Below the pieces are notes generated by a model that had not been told where the DNA came from, searched no databases, and saw only the letters and a program-made list of their open reading frames with translations. From contig NZ_CP121689.1 of NCBI RefSeq assembly GCF_038396615.1, positions 434,001-498,000 of the forward strand: a DNA stretch of 64,000 nt. Reading direction: 5' to 3'. Position 1 is the first letter of the stretch, and each line of letters opens with the position of its first letter. Both the position numbers and the translations under genes were made by a program. The stretch comes from Thermatribacter velox. Its GTDB lineage: Bacteria; Atribacterota; Atribacteria; Atribacterales; Thermatribacteraceae. Shown piece after piece: positions 7,930-16,701 of the stretch.

Positions 7930-9276
7930 TTGTTTTCCAAAGTTTTGATTGCCAATCGCGGAGAAATTGCTCTGAGAGTTACCCGAGCCTGTCGAGAGTT
8001 AGGGCTTAAGACGGTGGGAATTTTTTCCGACTCCGACGCTAACCTTTTGCATTTGCGCTTTGTGGATCAAAAGGTGGCTCTTGGTGGTAATAGCCCTTTG
8101 GAAAGTTACCTCAACATAGACAAAGTAGTTGAAGCCTGTCTTTTAACCCGTGCTGATGCAGTGCATCCTGGATATGGTTTTTTATCCGAAAATGCCCTTT
8201 TTGCACAAAAACTGCAGGAGAATAACATAGTTTTCATTGGTCCTTCGGTAGATGTTTTGAGAACCATGAAGAACAAGTTGCTTACCAAAAAAATTTTGCA
8301 TCAGGCTGGTATACCAGTGGTTCCCGGTTCTCTGGAACCACTACATAGCGAAGAAGAAGCTCTGAGCGTTGCTCGAGAACTGGGGTTTCCGGTTTTGCTA
8401 AAAGCTTGCTTGGGGGGTGGTGGAAGGGGTATTAGAGTGGTTGCTTCGGAGAAAGAATTGAAAGATGCTTTTCGGAGTGCTTCTCGTGAGGCCAAGATGG
8501 CCTTTGGGAGTTCTGATCTGTACCTTGAGAAGCAGATTGAACGTGCTCGCCACATTGAGGTGCAAATTCTTGCCGATAACTTTGGCAATGTGGTGCATCT
8601 TGGGGAAAGAGAATGTTCTTTGCAGAGAAAACGTCAAAAAGTGCTTGAAGAAGCGCCTGCGCATTTTCTGGATGCTGGTTTGCGAAGTGAAATTTTGAAG
8701 TGTGCAGTTAAGGCAGCACAAGCCCTTAATTATACTACTTGCGGGACTCTGGAGTTTCTGGTTACTGAAGATGGGAATTTCTATTTCATGGAGCTTAACG
8801 CCCGTATTCAGGTAGAGCATCCGGTTACCGAGATGATCACGGGTGTGGATATCGTTCGGGAACAGATTAAAGCGGCAAGTGGCGAAAAACTTCCTTTTAA
8901 CCAGGAGGATATCGCCTTCCGGGGGCATGCGATCGAAATGCGGATCAACGCAGAGGATCCTTTCCGCAATTTTACCCCTTCGCCAGGTCGCATAACCAGG
9001 TTTGAAATACCTCGTGGTCCGGGTATTCGAGTGGATTCGCATTGCTACTCTGGGTATGTGGTACCACCTTACTATGATTCTTTAATCGCCAAACTCATCG
9101 TCTGGGATGAAAATCGGGATTTTGCCTTACGGCGTTCCTATGAAGCCTTGCATTCTTTCTTTGTAGAGGGTATATCTACCACTATTCCTTTCCACTTGAG
9201 AATTTTACAAAACGAGGATTTTGTCAGAGGCTGTTTTCACACCCGTTTTATAGAGGAAGATTTCGTTATGGAATGA
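7930..9276 (+). CDS. accC: Biotin carboxylase (AccC/PycA type)
   Basis: 448 residues, full length for a stand-alone biotin carboxylase. Visible features are the N-terminal domain (VLIANRGEIALR), ATP-grasp glycine-rich loop (GGGGRGIRVV), CSLQRKRQKVLEEAP, the NARIQVEHPVTE motif carrying the catalytic Arg/Glu residues, and the C-terminal biotin carboxylase domain. It carboxylates biotin on a carrier protein using ATP and bicarbonate. No carrier or carboxyltransferase gene is adjacent, so whether it serves acetyl-CoA, pyruvate or another carboxylase cannot be decided. TTG start after TAGGAGG. It lies directly upstream of the rnf genes. Confidence 0.9.
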   Translation: MFSKVLIANRGEIALRVTRACRELGLKTVGIFSDSDANLLHLRFVDQKVALGGNSPLESYLNIDKVVEACLLTRADAVHPGYGFLSENALFAQKLQENNIVFIGPSVDVLRTMKNKLLTKKILHQAGIPVVPGSLEPLHSEEEALSVARELGFPVLLKACLGGGGRGIRVVASEKELKDAFRSASREAKMAFGSSDLYLEKQIERARHIEVQILADNFGNVVHLGERECSLQRKRQKVLEEAPAHFLDAGLRSEILKCAVKAAQALNYTTCGTLEFLVTEDGNFYFMELNARIQVEHPVTEMITGVDIVREQIKAASGEKLPFNQEDIAFRGHAIEMRINAEDPFRNFTPSPGRITRFEIPRGPGIRVDSHCYSGYVVPPYYDSLIAKLIVWDENRDFALRRSYEALHSFFVEGISTTIPFHLRILQNEDFVRGCFHTRFIEEDFVME

Positions 9277-9301
9277 CCAAAAGCTATGGAGGAGATATGG
9301 T

Positions 9302-10630
9302 ATGAGGGTTAAAACTTTTCCTAAAGGGGTGCATCCTCCCCGTACTTTCAAGGAACTAACGGCTTCCAGTGCAATTCGGACTATTGAACCCCCAGCAAAA
9401 GTGGTTCTTCCCTTGATACAGCATACTGGAGCTCCCCTCTCTCCACTAGTTAAAAAGGGTGATCGGGTAAAAAAGGGACAAAAGATAGCGGATGTTGAAG
9501 CTTTTGTAAGTGCGCCTTTGCATGCTTCGGTAAGTGGTGTGGTAAGCGCGATTGTTGATTGGCCACATCCCACGCGGGGAGTTTTCAAGGCGATCGTTAT
9601 AGAAAGGGATGGCGAGGAAGAGGAACGTGGGAAGCTTTTATCTGTAGAAAGAATTGAAGATTTAGAGCCGGATTTTTTGCGAAGGTGGATTCGCGAAGGA
9701 GGCATAGTTGGTCTGGGGGGAGCAGCTTTTCCGACCCATGTTAAAGTTTCTCCTCCTCAGGGGAAAACGATTGAGTATTTGATCCTTAATGGTGCTGAGT
9801 GCGAACCGTATCTTACCTGTGACCATCGGGTGATGCTGGAACGACCGGAAGAAATCCTTATCGGGTTGCGCATTCTGGCTCGTGCCTGTGGGGCCAAAGC
9901 TGCCTTTATAGGGATTGAGGAGAATAAACCTGATTGTATTCAGCTCTTTGAGGAAAAAGTGAAGCAACTCACTATTCCCACCACAGTGGTTCCTCTGGCT
10001 ACCAAGTATCCTCAGGGTTCTGAAAAACACCTGATTCTGGCTATTTTGGGTCGTGAAGTTCCACCGGGTGGCCTTCCTCTCGATGTGGGAGTGGTGGTGA
10101 ATAATGTTCAAACTGCTTGGGCGTTGGGGAGAATGGCACTTGAAGGAATGCCACTTGTAGAGAGGGTAATTACTGTCAGTGGAGACTGTATAAAGGAACG
10201 CGGGAATTTTCTGGTTCCAATTGGAACCGTGCTTGAGGAATTGATAGAGTTTTGCGGTGGGTTTACAGAACCTCCTCGCAAGGTTATTATGGGAGGACCC
10301 ATGATGGGTATCGCTCAGGTTTCTCTTGCGGTGCCGGTTATCAAGGGTACTTCGGGTTTTCTTTTCATGAGAGAATTTCGATCTTTCAGGGAATATTCCT
10401 GCATCCGCTGTGGAAGATGTGTCAATCACTGTCCTATGAACCTTGTTCCCAGCCAGTTGGCTCGGCTTTCTGAGTTTGGTGCCTTTGAGGAAGCAGAGAG
10501 GTTCAGGGTTATGGATTGCATCGAGTGCGGAGTGTGTGCCTATGTTTGTCCAGCTGGTATACCCATAACGCATCGCATTAAGGTTGCCAAGGCGGAAATA
10601 ATTCGCAGGTCGAGGAAGGGAGGAAAGTGA
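9302..10630 (+). CDS. rnfC: Rnf complex subunit RnfC (NADH-side iron-sulfur subunit)
   Basis: 442 residues. The HPP segment after the N-terminus, a nucleotide/FMN-binding region with GLGGAAFPTHVK, and two 4Fe-4S motifs near the C-terminus (CIRCGRCVNHCP and CIECGVCAYVCP) match RnfC. In the Rnf complex it exchanges electrons with NAD+, while RnfB takes them from ferredoxin. This is the first gene of a complete rnfCDGEAB set, with starts overlapping or within a few bases of the preceding stop codons. Confidence 0.96.
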   Translation: MRVKTFPKGVHPPRTFKELTASSAIRTIEPPAKVVLPLIQHTGAPLSPLVKKGDRVKKGQKIADVEAFVSAPLHASVSGVVSAIVDWPHPTRGVFKAIVIERDGEEEERGKLLSVERIEDLEPDFLRRWIREGGIVGLGGAAFPTHVKVSPPQGKTIEYLILNGAECEPYLTCDHRVMLERPEEILIGLRILARACGAKAAFIGIEENKPDCIQLFEEKVKQLTIPTTVVPLATKYPQGSEKHLILAILGREVPPGGLPLDVGVVVNNVQTAWALGRMALEGMPLVERVITVSGDCIKERGNFLVPIGTVLEELIEFCGGFTEPPRKVIMGGPMMGIAQVSLAVPVIKGTSGFLFMREFRSFREYSCIRCGRCVNHCPMNLVPSQLARLSEFGAFEEAERFRVMDCIECGVCAYVCPAGIPITHRIKVAKAEIIRRSRKGGK

Positions 10631-10631
10631 A

Positions 10632-11630
10632 TTGAGCGAGGCTCTTAGGCTAGTTTTTACTCCGTCTCCCCATATCAAAGACGCAACGACTGTTCCCTGG
10701 ATTATGAAGCAGGTTTTTCTGGCACTTCTCCCTGCAGCGATATGGGGCATTTACTTTTTTGGTCCTGCTTATGCTTTCTGGCCTTTACTTTTGTCTATTT
10801 TAAGCTGCGTCGGGTTTGAGGCCCTGGACTGCTGGCTTTTCAAAAGGCCTCTCTCCATATTTGATGGGAGTGCTCTGGTTACTGGCATGCTTTTGGGGCT
10901 TTCTCTTCCCCCGGGCTGTCCCTTCTGGATCCCCATTGTGGGTGGAGGAGCGGCCATTTTGCTTGGAAAGCAGGTATTTGGGGGATTGGGACAGAATATA
11001 TTTAATCCTGCACTGGTAGGTAGGGCGGTATTACTGGTTTCCTGGCCTCAGGCTATGACTACCTGGGTTGCCAAAACTCCTTTTGCCTTCCCCAATCTGG
11101 AACAAGGAGCAATGAACCTGGCTTCGGGAGTTGACGTGGTTACCACTCCTACACCCCTTGGTATTTCTAAAATGTTTGGTTACAGCACCTTAAAGCAACT
11201 GGATCCACATATACTGTGGCGTTTGTTTGTGGGTCTGGTTCCAGGATCTATTGGGGAAATTTCTGCCTTGCTTTTGCTGGCTGGATTTTTTTACCTTCTG
11301 TGGAGGGGTATTGTAAGCTGGGATATCCCAGTTTTCTTTTTTGTCGGTTTGACATTGGTAGCCTTCCTGGGGGGTGAAAATCCCCTTTATCACCTTCTTG
11401 CTGGTGGTGCAGTTATGGGTGCTTGTTTTAAAGCAACTGATTATGTAACTACTCCGATGACTCAGAATATGCGTTATCTTTTTGGTTTCGGGGCAGGTGC
11501 GATTACTGCTCTGATACGCATCGCAGGAGGGTATCCCGAAGGTGTAACTTTTGGTATTCTGGCCATGAATGCTCTGGTTCCCCTTATGGACCGCCATCAA
11601 CCCAGAAGATTTGGGGTGAAGCCGAGATGA
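10632..11630 (+). CDS. rnfD: Rnf complex subunit RnfD (membrane flavoprotein)
   Basis: 332 residues, multi-spanning membrane protein of the RnfD/NqrB family. A DVVTTPTPL segment (about residues 168-176) fits the covalent flavinylation consensus, with Thr174 as the predicted FMN acceptor. TTG start one base after the rnfC stop. It probably forms part of the ion path of the complex. Confidence 0.95.
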   Translation: MSEALRLVFTPSPHIKDATTVPWIMKQVFLALLPAAIWGIYFFGPAYAFWPLLLSILSCVGFEALDCWLFKRPLSIFDGSALVTGMLLGLSLPPGCPFWIPIVGGGAAILLGKQVFGGLGQNIFNPALVGRAVLLVSWPQAMTTWVAKTPFAFPNLEQGAMNLASGVDVVTTPTPLGISKMFGYSTLKQLDPHILWRLFVGLVPGSIGEISALLLLAGFFYLLWRGIVSWDIPVFFFVGLTLVAFLGGENPLYHLLAGGAVMGACFKATDYVTTPMTQNMRYLFGFGAGAITALIRIAGGYPEGVTFGILAMNALVPLMDRHQPRRFGVKPR

Positions 11631-12187
11631 AAGACATTTTGAAGGTGGCATCGGTACTGGCTCTGGTTTGTGTAATAGCTGCGGTATCTTTGGCAGCGGT
11701 GAACGAGGTTACTCAAAAAGAAATTTTGCGAAGGGCTCAAGAAGAACTCAAAGAAGCTTTAGGAGCAGTTTTTCCGAGTGCTGATACTTTTCAAAAAATC
11801 GAAGTGACCCTTCCTGAAGAACCAGAAAGCAAAGACTTCTCCATTTTAGAGCTTTATCAGGCTTTTTCTGGAGATAAAGAAGTAGGTCATGTTTTCAAAG
11901 TTGAAAGCAGCGGATATGGAGGCCCCATTCTTTTGCTTATAGGCATTTCCACGGTGGATAATACAATTACTGGCATCCAGGTCCTGGAACACCAGGAAAC
12001 CCCGGGTTTGGGTTCTAATATTGCGGAACCCGAATTTCTTGGACAATTTGTTGGAAAATCGATTGACGATCCTTTCAAGCTTAATCAAGATGTAAAAGCC
12101 ATAACCGGGGCTACTATTTCTTCACGAGCCATGGTTCGAGCTTGCTTTGGAGTTATTGATTACTTGAAAGGGGGTAGCTCCCGTTGA
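11627..12187 (+). CDS. rnfG: Rnf complex subunit RnfG (covalent FMN subunit)
   Basis: 186 residues. One N-terminal membrane anchor is followed by an FMN-binding domain with GLGSNI and the flavinylation motif DVKAITGATISS, in which Thr163 is the predicted FMN attachment residue. The start overlaps the rnfD stop by 4 bases (ATGA-type coupling). Confidence 0.95.
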   Translation: MKDILKVASVLALVCVIAAVSLAAVNEVTQKEILRRAQEELKEALGAVFPSADTFQKIEVTLPEEPESKDFSILELYQAFSGDKEVGHVFKVESSGYGGPILLLIGISTVDNTITGIQVLEHQETPGLGSNIAEPEFLGQFVGKSIDDPFKLNQDVKAITGATISSRAMVRACFGVIDYLKGGSSR

Positions 12188-12789
12188 GTAACAAGACAAG
12201 CCTTTTTTATGTTTTCAAAAATGGTATTGTTGGAGAAAATCCTATTCTGCGCTTGATGATCGGTTTGTGTTCAGTGCTTGCGGTTTCAGTTAAGGTGGAA
12301 AACTGTCTGGCTATGGGAGCAGCCGTGATTTTCGTTACCACCTGTTCCAGTATGGTAATTTCTTTGATTCGCCGTTTTGTGCCCAGTCAGGTTCGCATTC
12401 CCATTTTTATCGTGGTAATATCCACCTTTACCACTATAGTGGACCTGGTTATGAAAGCTTATCTCCCACCGCTTTCCAAGGCGCTGGGTATCTTTATACC
12501 TTTGATTGTTGTGAACTGCATGATTATGGGGAGAGCAGAAGCTTTTGCTTCCCGAAACTCTCTTTTGCCCTCCATTGTGGATGCACTGGGTATGGGAGTA
12601 GGTTTTACCTTGATAATTACCGCCATTGGGGTGGCCAGAGAGCTTTTCGGTTACGGACAACTCCTCTCAATTCCTGTTTTACCAGCGACTTATCAGGGTA
12701 TGATGGTAATGATTTTGCCACCAGGAGCGTTTCTGGTAATTGGTATCTATATTGCTCTTTTGAACCGCTTTGCAAGGGGGAATAAGTGA
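12184..12789 (+). CDS. rnfE: Rnf complex subunit RnfE (membrane)
   Basis: 201 residues with about six membrane segments. It contains the paired RnfA/RnfE hallmark, here IPLIVVNCMIMGRAEAFA, where a conserved membrane cysteine helps bind the intramembrane iron-sulfur centre shared with RnfA. TTG start overlapping the rnfG stop by 4 bases. Confidence 0.95.
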   Translation: MSNKTSLFYVFKNGIVGENPILRLMIGLCSVLAVSVKVENCLAMGAAVIFVTTCSSMVISLIRRFVPSQVRIPIFIVVISTFTTIVDLVMKAYLPPLSKALGIFIPLIVVNCMIMGRAEAFASRNSLLPSIVDALGMGVGFTLIITAIGVARELFGYGQLLSIPVLPATYQGMMVMILPPGAFLVIGIYIALLNRFARGNK

Positions 12790-13379
12790 TGGATGCAGGA
12801 CTGCTTACGTTGCTTAAGATATTTTTGAGTGCTGCGTTTGTTGACAACATAATCCTGGCCCGCTATATAGGCCTCTGCCCCTATATCGGCATGTCTTCGA
12901 GTGTGGCGAACTCGCTGGGGATGGGTATGGCTGTTACTTTTGTAATGGTACTTGCTTCTCTGGTTACCTGGGTGCTCTGGAATTTTATCCTGGTTCCCCT
13001 ACATCTTGAATATTTAAGGATTATGGTGTTCATTCTGGTTATTGCTACTTTGGTGCAGCTTGTGGAAATAATTCTCAAGAAGAACCTACCCAATCTTTAT
13101 CGGGCTATGGGTATTTACCTCCCCCTTATTACCACTAACTGTGCTATTTTGGCGGTTACCTTTTTTGGGGTTGACTATGGTTACGGGCCTTTACAGGTGG
13201 CTATTTACAGTATCGGTGTAGCGTTGGGATTCACGGTAGCACTACTTTTGCTGGCTGGAATCCGGGAAAAATTGCAGTTTAGCAAAGTGCCTGGGTTTTG
13301 GAAAGGGTATCCCATAGTTTTTATTTCAACCTGTCTCCTGGCACTGGTTTTTGTGGGTTTTAAAGGTCTTATTAAGTGA
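12786..13379 (+). CDS. rnfA: Rnf complex subunit RnfA (membrane)
   Basis: 197 residues, about six membrane segments, homologous to RnfE with the LPLITTNCAILAV segment carrying the matching cysteine. The N-terminal SAAFVDNIILARYIGLCPYIG stretch is typical of RnfA. The start overlaps the rnfE stop by 4 bases. Confidence 0.95.
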   Translation: MMDAGLLTLLKIFLSAAFVDNIILARYIGLCPYIGMSSSVANSLGMGMAVTFVMVLASLVTWVLWNFILVPLHLEYLRIMVFILVIATLVQLVEIILKKNLPNLYRAMGIYLPLITTNCAILAVTFFGVDYGYGPLQVAIYSIGVALGFTVALLLLAGIREKLQFSKVPGFWKGYPIVFISTCLLALVFVGFKGLIK

Positions 13380-13392
13380 GGAGGCTTTGAAA

Positions 13393-14250
13393 ATGGGCAT
13401 AGCCTTGCCTGGAATTGTGGTCGGTGTGTTAGGGCTTCTTTTTGGTTTGATGCTGGGGTGGTTTGCAAAAAAGTTTGCTGTGGAAGTTAATCCTCTGGCT
13501 CAGAGAATCGAGGAAATTCTACCCGGTGCTAACTGTGGAGCTTGTGGATATCCTGGTTGCAGTGGCCTTGCTAAAGCCATTGCTCTGGGCAATGCTCCCG
13601 TTAATGCCTGCCCAGTGGGAGGAGCAAGAGTGTGGCTGGAGATTTCCAAGCTGGTAGGAGCAAGTGTTTCGGAAATTAAACCTCAGAGAGCATTGCTTCT
13701 TTGCCAGGGAGGTAGGGGCACGGCTCAGGAGTTTGCTGAGTATCATGGTATCGAGGATTGCAGAGCAGTTGCAGTTCTGGGTCTTTCTCCCAAGGCTTGC
13801 CCTTTCGGATGTCTGGGTTATGGCACTTGTGAACGGGTGTGTCCCTTTGGAGCTATTGTGATTGATAAGGAAGAAAAACTTCCAGTTATCGACTGGCAAA
13901 AATGCACCGGGTGTGGTAAGTGTGTGCGCGAGTGCCCGCGCAATGTTCTGGGGCTGGTTTCCCAGGAAGACCAGGTAGTGGTTGCCTGCACTTCTTTGCA
14001 AGGAGCAAAAGAAGTGCGAGCGGTTTGTAAAAAAGGTTGTATTAAGTGTCAGCTCTGTGTAAGGACCTGTCCGGTAGGGGCAATAAGCTTTAAAGAGGGT
14101 AGGATAGTAATTGACCACGAAAAGTGCACTCTGTGCGGTGCGTGTGTGGAAAAATGTCCTACCAAGTGCATTGTTTTCGTTTCACGCAGCAAGTGTGTCG
14201 CTTTTTCGGATTTAAAGTCGATTGGTGAGCCTACAGGAGTTAAGGGGTAG
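13393..14250 (+). CDS. rnfB: Rnf complex subunit RnfB (multi-cluster ferredoxin-side subunit)
   Basis: About 285 residues. An N-terminal membrane anchor is followed by the Fe-S domain motif NCGACGYPGC and then several 4Fe-4S motifs (GYGTCERVCP, KCTGCGKCVRECP, CIKCQLCVRTCP, KCTLCGACVEKCP). RnfB is the entry point for electrons from reduced ferredoxin. ATG 13393 follows GAGGAGG at 13379-13385. An in-frame upstream start at 13351 would overlap rnfA deeply and is rejected. Confidence 0.95.
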   Translation: MGIALPGIVVGVLGLLFGLMLGWFAKKFAVEVNPLAQRIEEILPGANCGACGYPGCSGLAKAIALGNAPVNACPVGGARVWLEISKLVGASVSEIKPQRALLLCQGGRGTAQEFAEYHGIEDCRAVAVLGLSPKACPFGCLGYGTCERVCPFGAIVIDKEEKLPVIDWQKCTGCGKCVRECPRNVLGLVSQEDQVVVACTSLQGAKEVRAVCKKGCIKCQLCVRTCPVGAISFKEGRIVIDHEKCTLCGACVEKCPTKCIVFVSRSKCVAFSDLKSIGEPTGVKG

Positions 14251-14259
14251 TTTCGTTTT

Positions 14260-15759
14260 ATGGACAAAAGCGGATATTTGCTGGGTATTGATGTTGGAAC
14301 CACAAACACCAAAGTTGCTATTTATGACGCCGAGGGAAAGAGGTTGGCGTTCGGTTCTTTTCGAACACCACTTGTTGCAAGTCCTTATGGTGAAAATTAT
14401 CGTCCAGAGGAAATTTTTAGGTCTCTTATTGGGACCATTAAGAGTTTCGATGCGACCTTGCGAAAGGAAATTGTTGCATTGAGTGTTTCGAGTTTTGCTG
14501 AAGTAATGGTTGGCATTGATGCCCGGGGGAAAGTGGTTGGAGATTGTATTCCCTGGTACGACACTCGGACTGAGGAACAATTTGAAAAGATGCGCAACCT
14601 GCTGGATCCACAGCATGTTTACCAGATTACAGGTCTTCTCCCCCAGAACAAGTATTCTTTTTACAAGTTGTTCTGGCACAAAGAAAAAGAGCCTGAACGT
14701 TTTGAAAAAACCGCTCTTTGGACTTCGATGTCGGGGTATATCCTGTACGCTTTTTCTGGTGAGTGTTCTTTTGATTATTCTTTGGCTTCGCGCACCATGT
14801 TTTTTGATCAGAGAAAACTCGCCTGGTGGGAAGAAGGGCTTTCTATGCTGGATTTGCCCGTATCCAAATTGGCTCCTCTTTGTCCTTCGGGCAAGGCTAT
14901 AGGAGTAGTGAAGAATGATGTGGCAAGAGAACTGGGTTTTTCCGATAAGGTGGTGGTGGTTACTGGTGGTCATGACCATCTCTGTGCAGCGCTGGCCTGT
15001 GGAGTTTTTGAAGAGGGCAGGGCACTCATTTCTACTGGAACCACCGAATCCCTGACTATGATTCCTTCCACTATTCCTCGGGTAGAAGTTTCTGAATTCA
15101 GCAAACCTTTTTCCTGGGGTCAGCACGTGGTTTTTCCAAGGTTGTATGCCATGAACGGCATTTACAGCGGCGGTTACGCTGTTGACTGGTTGCTTAAAAT
15201 AACTGGTAAAGATTATTCTTTATTTGAGGTTCTTCCTTTACCACCACGAGATAACATTCCTCTTTTTCTACCTTATCTTTTAGGTGCCCATTATCCCGGT
15301 GCTCGGGCGGCATTCCTGGGTTTAAGTGGAGACGCAGGCCTTGAAGAACTCTTTTGTGGGCTGGTGCTGGGAATTTGTTTTGAGTATCGCAAATTGTGGG
15401 AAGGCATGGAAACAGAACTAAAGATAAAAGCAGAGGAAGCAAGCAACGTGGGTGGAGGTACTCGTAACAGTTTCTGGATGCAACTGAAGGCTGATGTTTT
15501 AAACAGAGAAATTGCCGTTCCTGAGGATACAGAGGGAAGTCTGAAAGGGGCCGCTTTGCTTGCAGGTTTGGGAAGCGGTTTTTATAAAAGTGTCGACGAG
15601 GCTTATCGGAAAACTTTTCGAGTAAAGCGGAAGTATTATCCTCGCCAGGAGTTTTTGGGTTGGTTTGACAGTTACTATAGTTTGTATGTTGAGCTGGAGC
15701 GAGATATGTTTTCCCTGAATCAGAAAATACTTCGTAAGGGTGAGTTTCGAAATGGATGA
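14260..15759 (+). CDS. FGGY-family carbohydrate kinase
   Basis: 499 residues. The N-terminal GIDVGTTNTKVAIYD phosphate-binding motif, the catalytic aspartate within GGHDHLCAAL, and the C-terminal NVGGGTRNSFWMQ motif define the FGGY kinase fold. Members phosphorylate xylulose, fuculose, rhamnulose, gluconate and similar sugars. It follows rnfB by 9 bases and overlaps the next small gene, so it is in the same transcription block, which gives no clue to the sugar. Fuculokinase is conceivable given fucI at 18777, but that gene is not in the same operon. Confidence 0.85.
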   Translation: MDKSGYLLGIDVGTTNTKVAIYDAEGKRLAFGSFRTPLVASPYGENYRPEEIFRSLIGTIKSFDATLRKEIVALSVSSFAEVMVGIDARGKVVGDCIPWYDTRTEEQFEKMRNLLDPQHVYQITGLLPQNKYSFYKLFWHKEKEPERFEKTALWTSMSGYILYAFSGECSFDYSLASRTMFFDQRKLAWWEEGLSMLDLPVSKLAPLCPSGKAIGVVKNDVARELGFSDKVVVVTGGHDHLCAALACGVFEEGRALISTGTTESLTMIPSTIPRVEVSEFSKPFSWGQHVVFPRLYAMNGIYSGGYAVDWLLKITGKDYSLFEVLPLPPRDNIPLFLPYLLGAHYPGARAAFLGLSGDAGLEELFCGLVLGICFEYRKLWEGMETELKIKAEEASNVGGGTRNSFWMQLKADVLNREIAVPEDTEGSLKGAALLAGLGSGFYKSVDEAYRKTFRVKRKYYPRQEFLGWFDSYYSLYVELERDMFSLNQKILRKGEFRNG

Positions 15760-16012
15760 GCGAGTGGGCGTGGTTGGTATTGTAATCACCGACAGAAAAC
15801 GACAGGCTGGCAATGTTAACCGAATTTTGAGTGAGTTTGGAGATATTGTGGTGGGTAGAATGGGGATTCCCTATCGGGAGCACAACATCTCGGTCATTGC
15901 TTTAATTGTTAATGGGAATACTGACCAGATTGGAGCTTTGACTGGGAAACTGGGGAACATTCCTGGGGTAAAAGTCAAATCGGCCCTGGTGCCTTTTGTG
16001 ATTAATGATTGA
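15752..16012 (+). CDS. TM1266-type iron-only hydrogenase system putative regulator
   Basis: About 86 residues from ATG 15752 (an in-frame GTG lies at 15740). It matches the small ACT-like TM1266 family: VGVVGIVITDR near the start, IVVGRMGIPYREHNISVI in the middle and IPGVKVKSAL near the end. The family is usually found beside [FeFe]-hydrogenase maturation genes and is thought to be regulatory, but its biochemistry is poorly known. No hydrogenase or hydEFG gene is in this window. The start overlaps the kinase stop by 8 bases. Confidence 0.82.
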   Translation: MDERVGVVGIVITDRKRQAGNVNRILSEFGDIVVGRMGIPYREHNISVIALIVNGNTDQIGALTGKLGNIPGVKVKSALVPFVIND

Positions 16013-16024
16013 GGTGATGCCTGA

Positions 16025-16477
16025 ATGCCTGTCTGTCATAAGAGTCCCACTGTGTTGTTTGACAGATTGTATCTTTGCGGTTTGAGTGGTTGGGAAAGAC
16101 TGGTTGAGGAAGGTGTGGAAGTCTTGGTTCCTCTGGATCACCTGCCAGGGGGTGTTTGGGAGCTGGGTTTCCGAGGAGAAATCATATATATTCCCATTCT
16201 CGATGGGTACATTCTTCCCGAAGATGTTCTGGAACGCTATGTTAGTATGCTAATTGAAAAACTTGAAGAGGGTAAAAAAGTAGGCATTTTTTGTATTGGT
16301 GGACATGGGCGCACGGGTTACCTTGCTGGAGCGCTACTTTATGCCTGGCGCGATATAAAAGATCCCATTGGTTACCTTCGCAAAAACTACTGTCAGTATG
16401 CTGTGGAAACCAACATCCAAGTTGAAGCTCTTGTGCGCTATACGGGGGAAGCTGGGTTAAGCAAATACCTGAGGTGA
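16025..16477 (+). CDS. Dual-specificity/tyrosine phosphatase-like protein
   Basis: 150 residues. It has the cysteine-phosphatase P-loop CX5R(T): CIGGHGRTG, with Cys90 as nucleophile and Arg96 binding phosphate, preceded by a beta strand (KVGIFC). An upstream aspartate in the ILDG segment is a possible general acid. The size fits small DSP/PTP enzymes, which hydrolyse phosphotyrosine, phosphoserine/threonine or non-protein phosphates. It is the last gene of the rnf transcription block. Its substrate is unknown. Confidence 0.75.
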   Translation: MPVCHKSPTVLFDRLYLCGLSGWERLVEEGVEVLVPLDHLPGGVWELGFRGEIIYIPILDGYILPEDVLERYVSMLIEKLEEGKKVGIFCIGGHGRTGYLAGALLYAWRDIKDPIGYLRKNYCQYAVETNIQVEALVRYTGEAGLSKYLR

Positions 16478-16501
16478 GTAAAGGTTTGTGTGATTATAAC
16501 G

Positions 16502-16678
16502 CTACGCCTTTTTTCTTGAGATAATGGAAGTTATGATGAGGCCGGCACCAATTCCTCCAAGAAGAGAACCGACGAAAGCATGGCTATTTCCTCCGAGAAA
16601 GAAAAAGCCAATGCCTAATCCAAGCAAGGTACCTCCTCCGATTGCCCAGGTGCTTTTATCTTCTGTTTTGTTTTCCAC
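16502..16678 (-). CDS. Small hydrophobic membrane protein, 58 residues
   Basis: A short open frame on the minus strand starting at GTG 16678, preceded by AAAAGGGAG. The product has a charged N-terminus (MENKTEDKSTW), two glycine-rich membrane segments (roughly residues 13-30 and 36-52) and a basic tail (SRKKA). The ribosome site, two clean hydrophobic helices separated by a short turn, and snug placement 24 bases upstream of the GHL10 gene's stop support a real gene. Function unknown. Confidence 0.65.
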   Translation of the reverse strand: MENKTEDKSTWAIGGGTLLGLGIGFFFLGGNSHAFVGSLLGGIGAGLIITSIISRKKA

Positions 16679-16701
16679 GCTTTTAGTCTCCCTTTTCTGA
16701 T

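Noticed and set aside
9662-10750. A 362-codon minus-strand frame opposite rnfC
   Set aside because: It is a shadow of rnfC, which is certain from its iron-sulfur motifs; the antisense product has no domain-like features.
14212-15126. A 304-codon minus-strand frame opposite the FGGY kinase
   Set aside because: It overlaps a well-supported kinase and has the composition of an antisense shadow.
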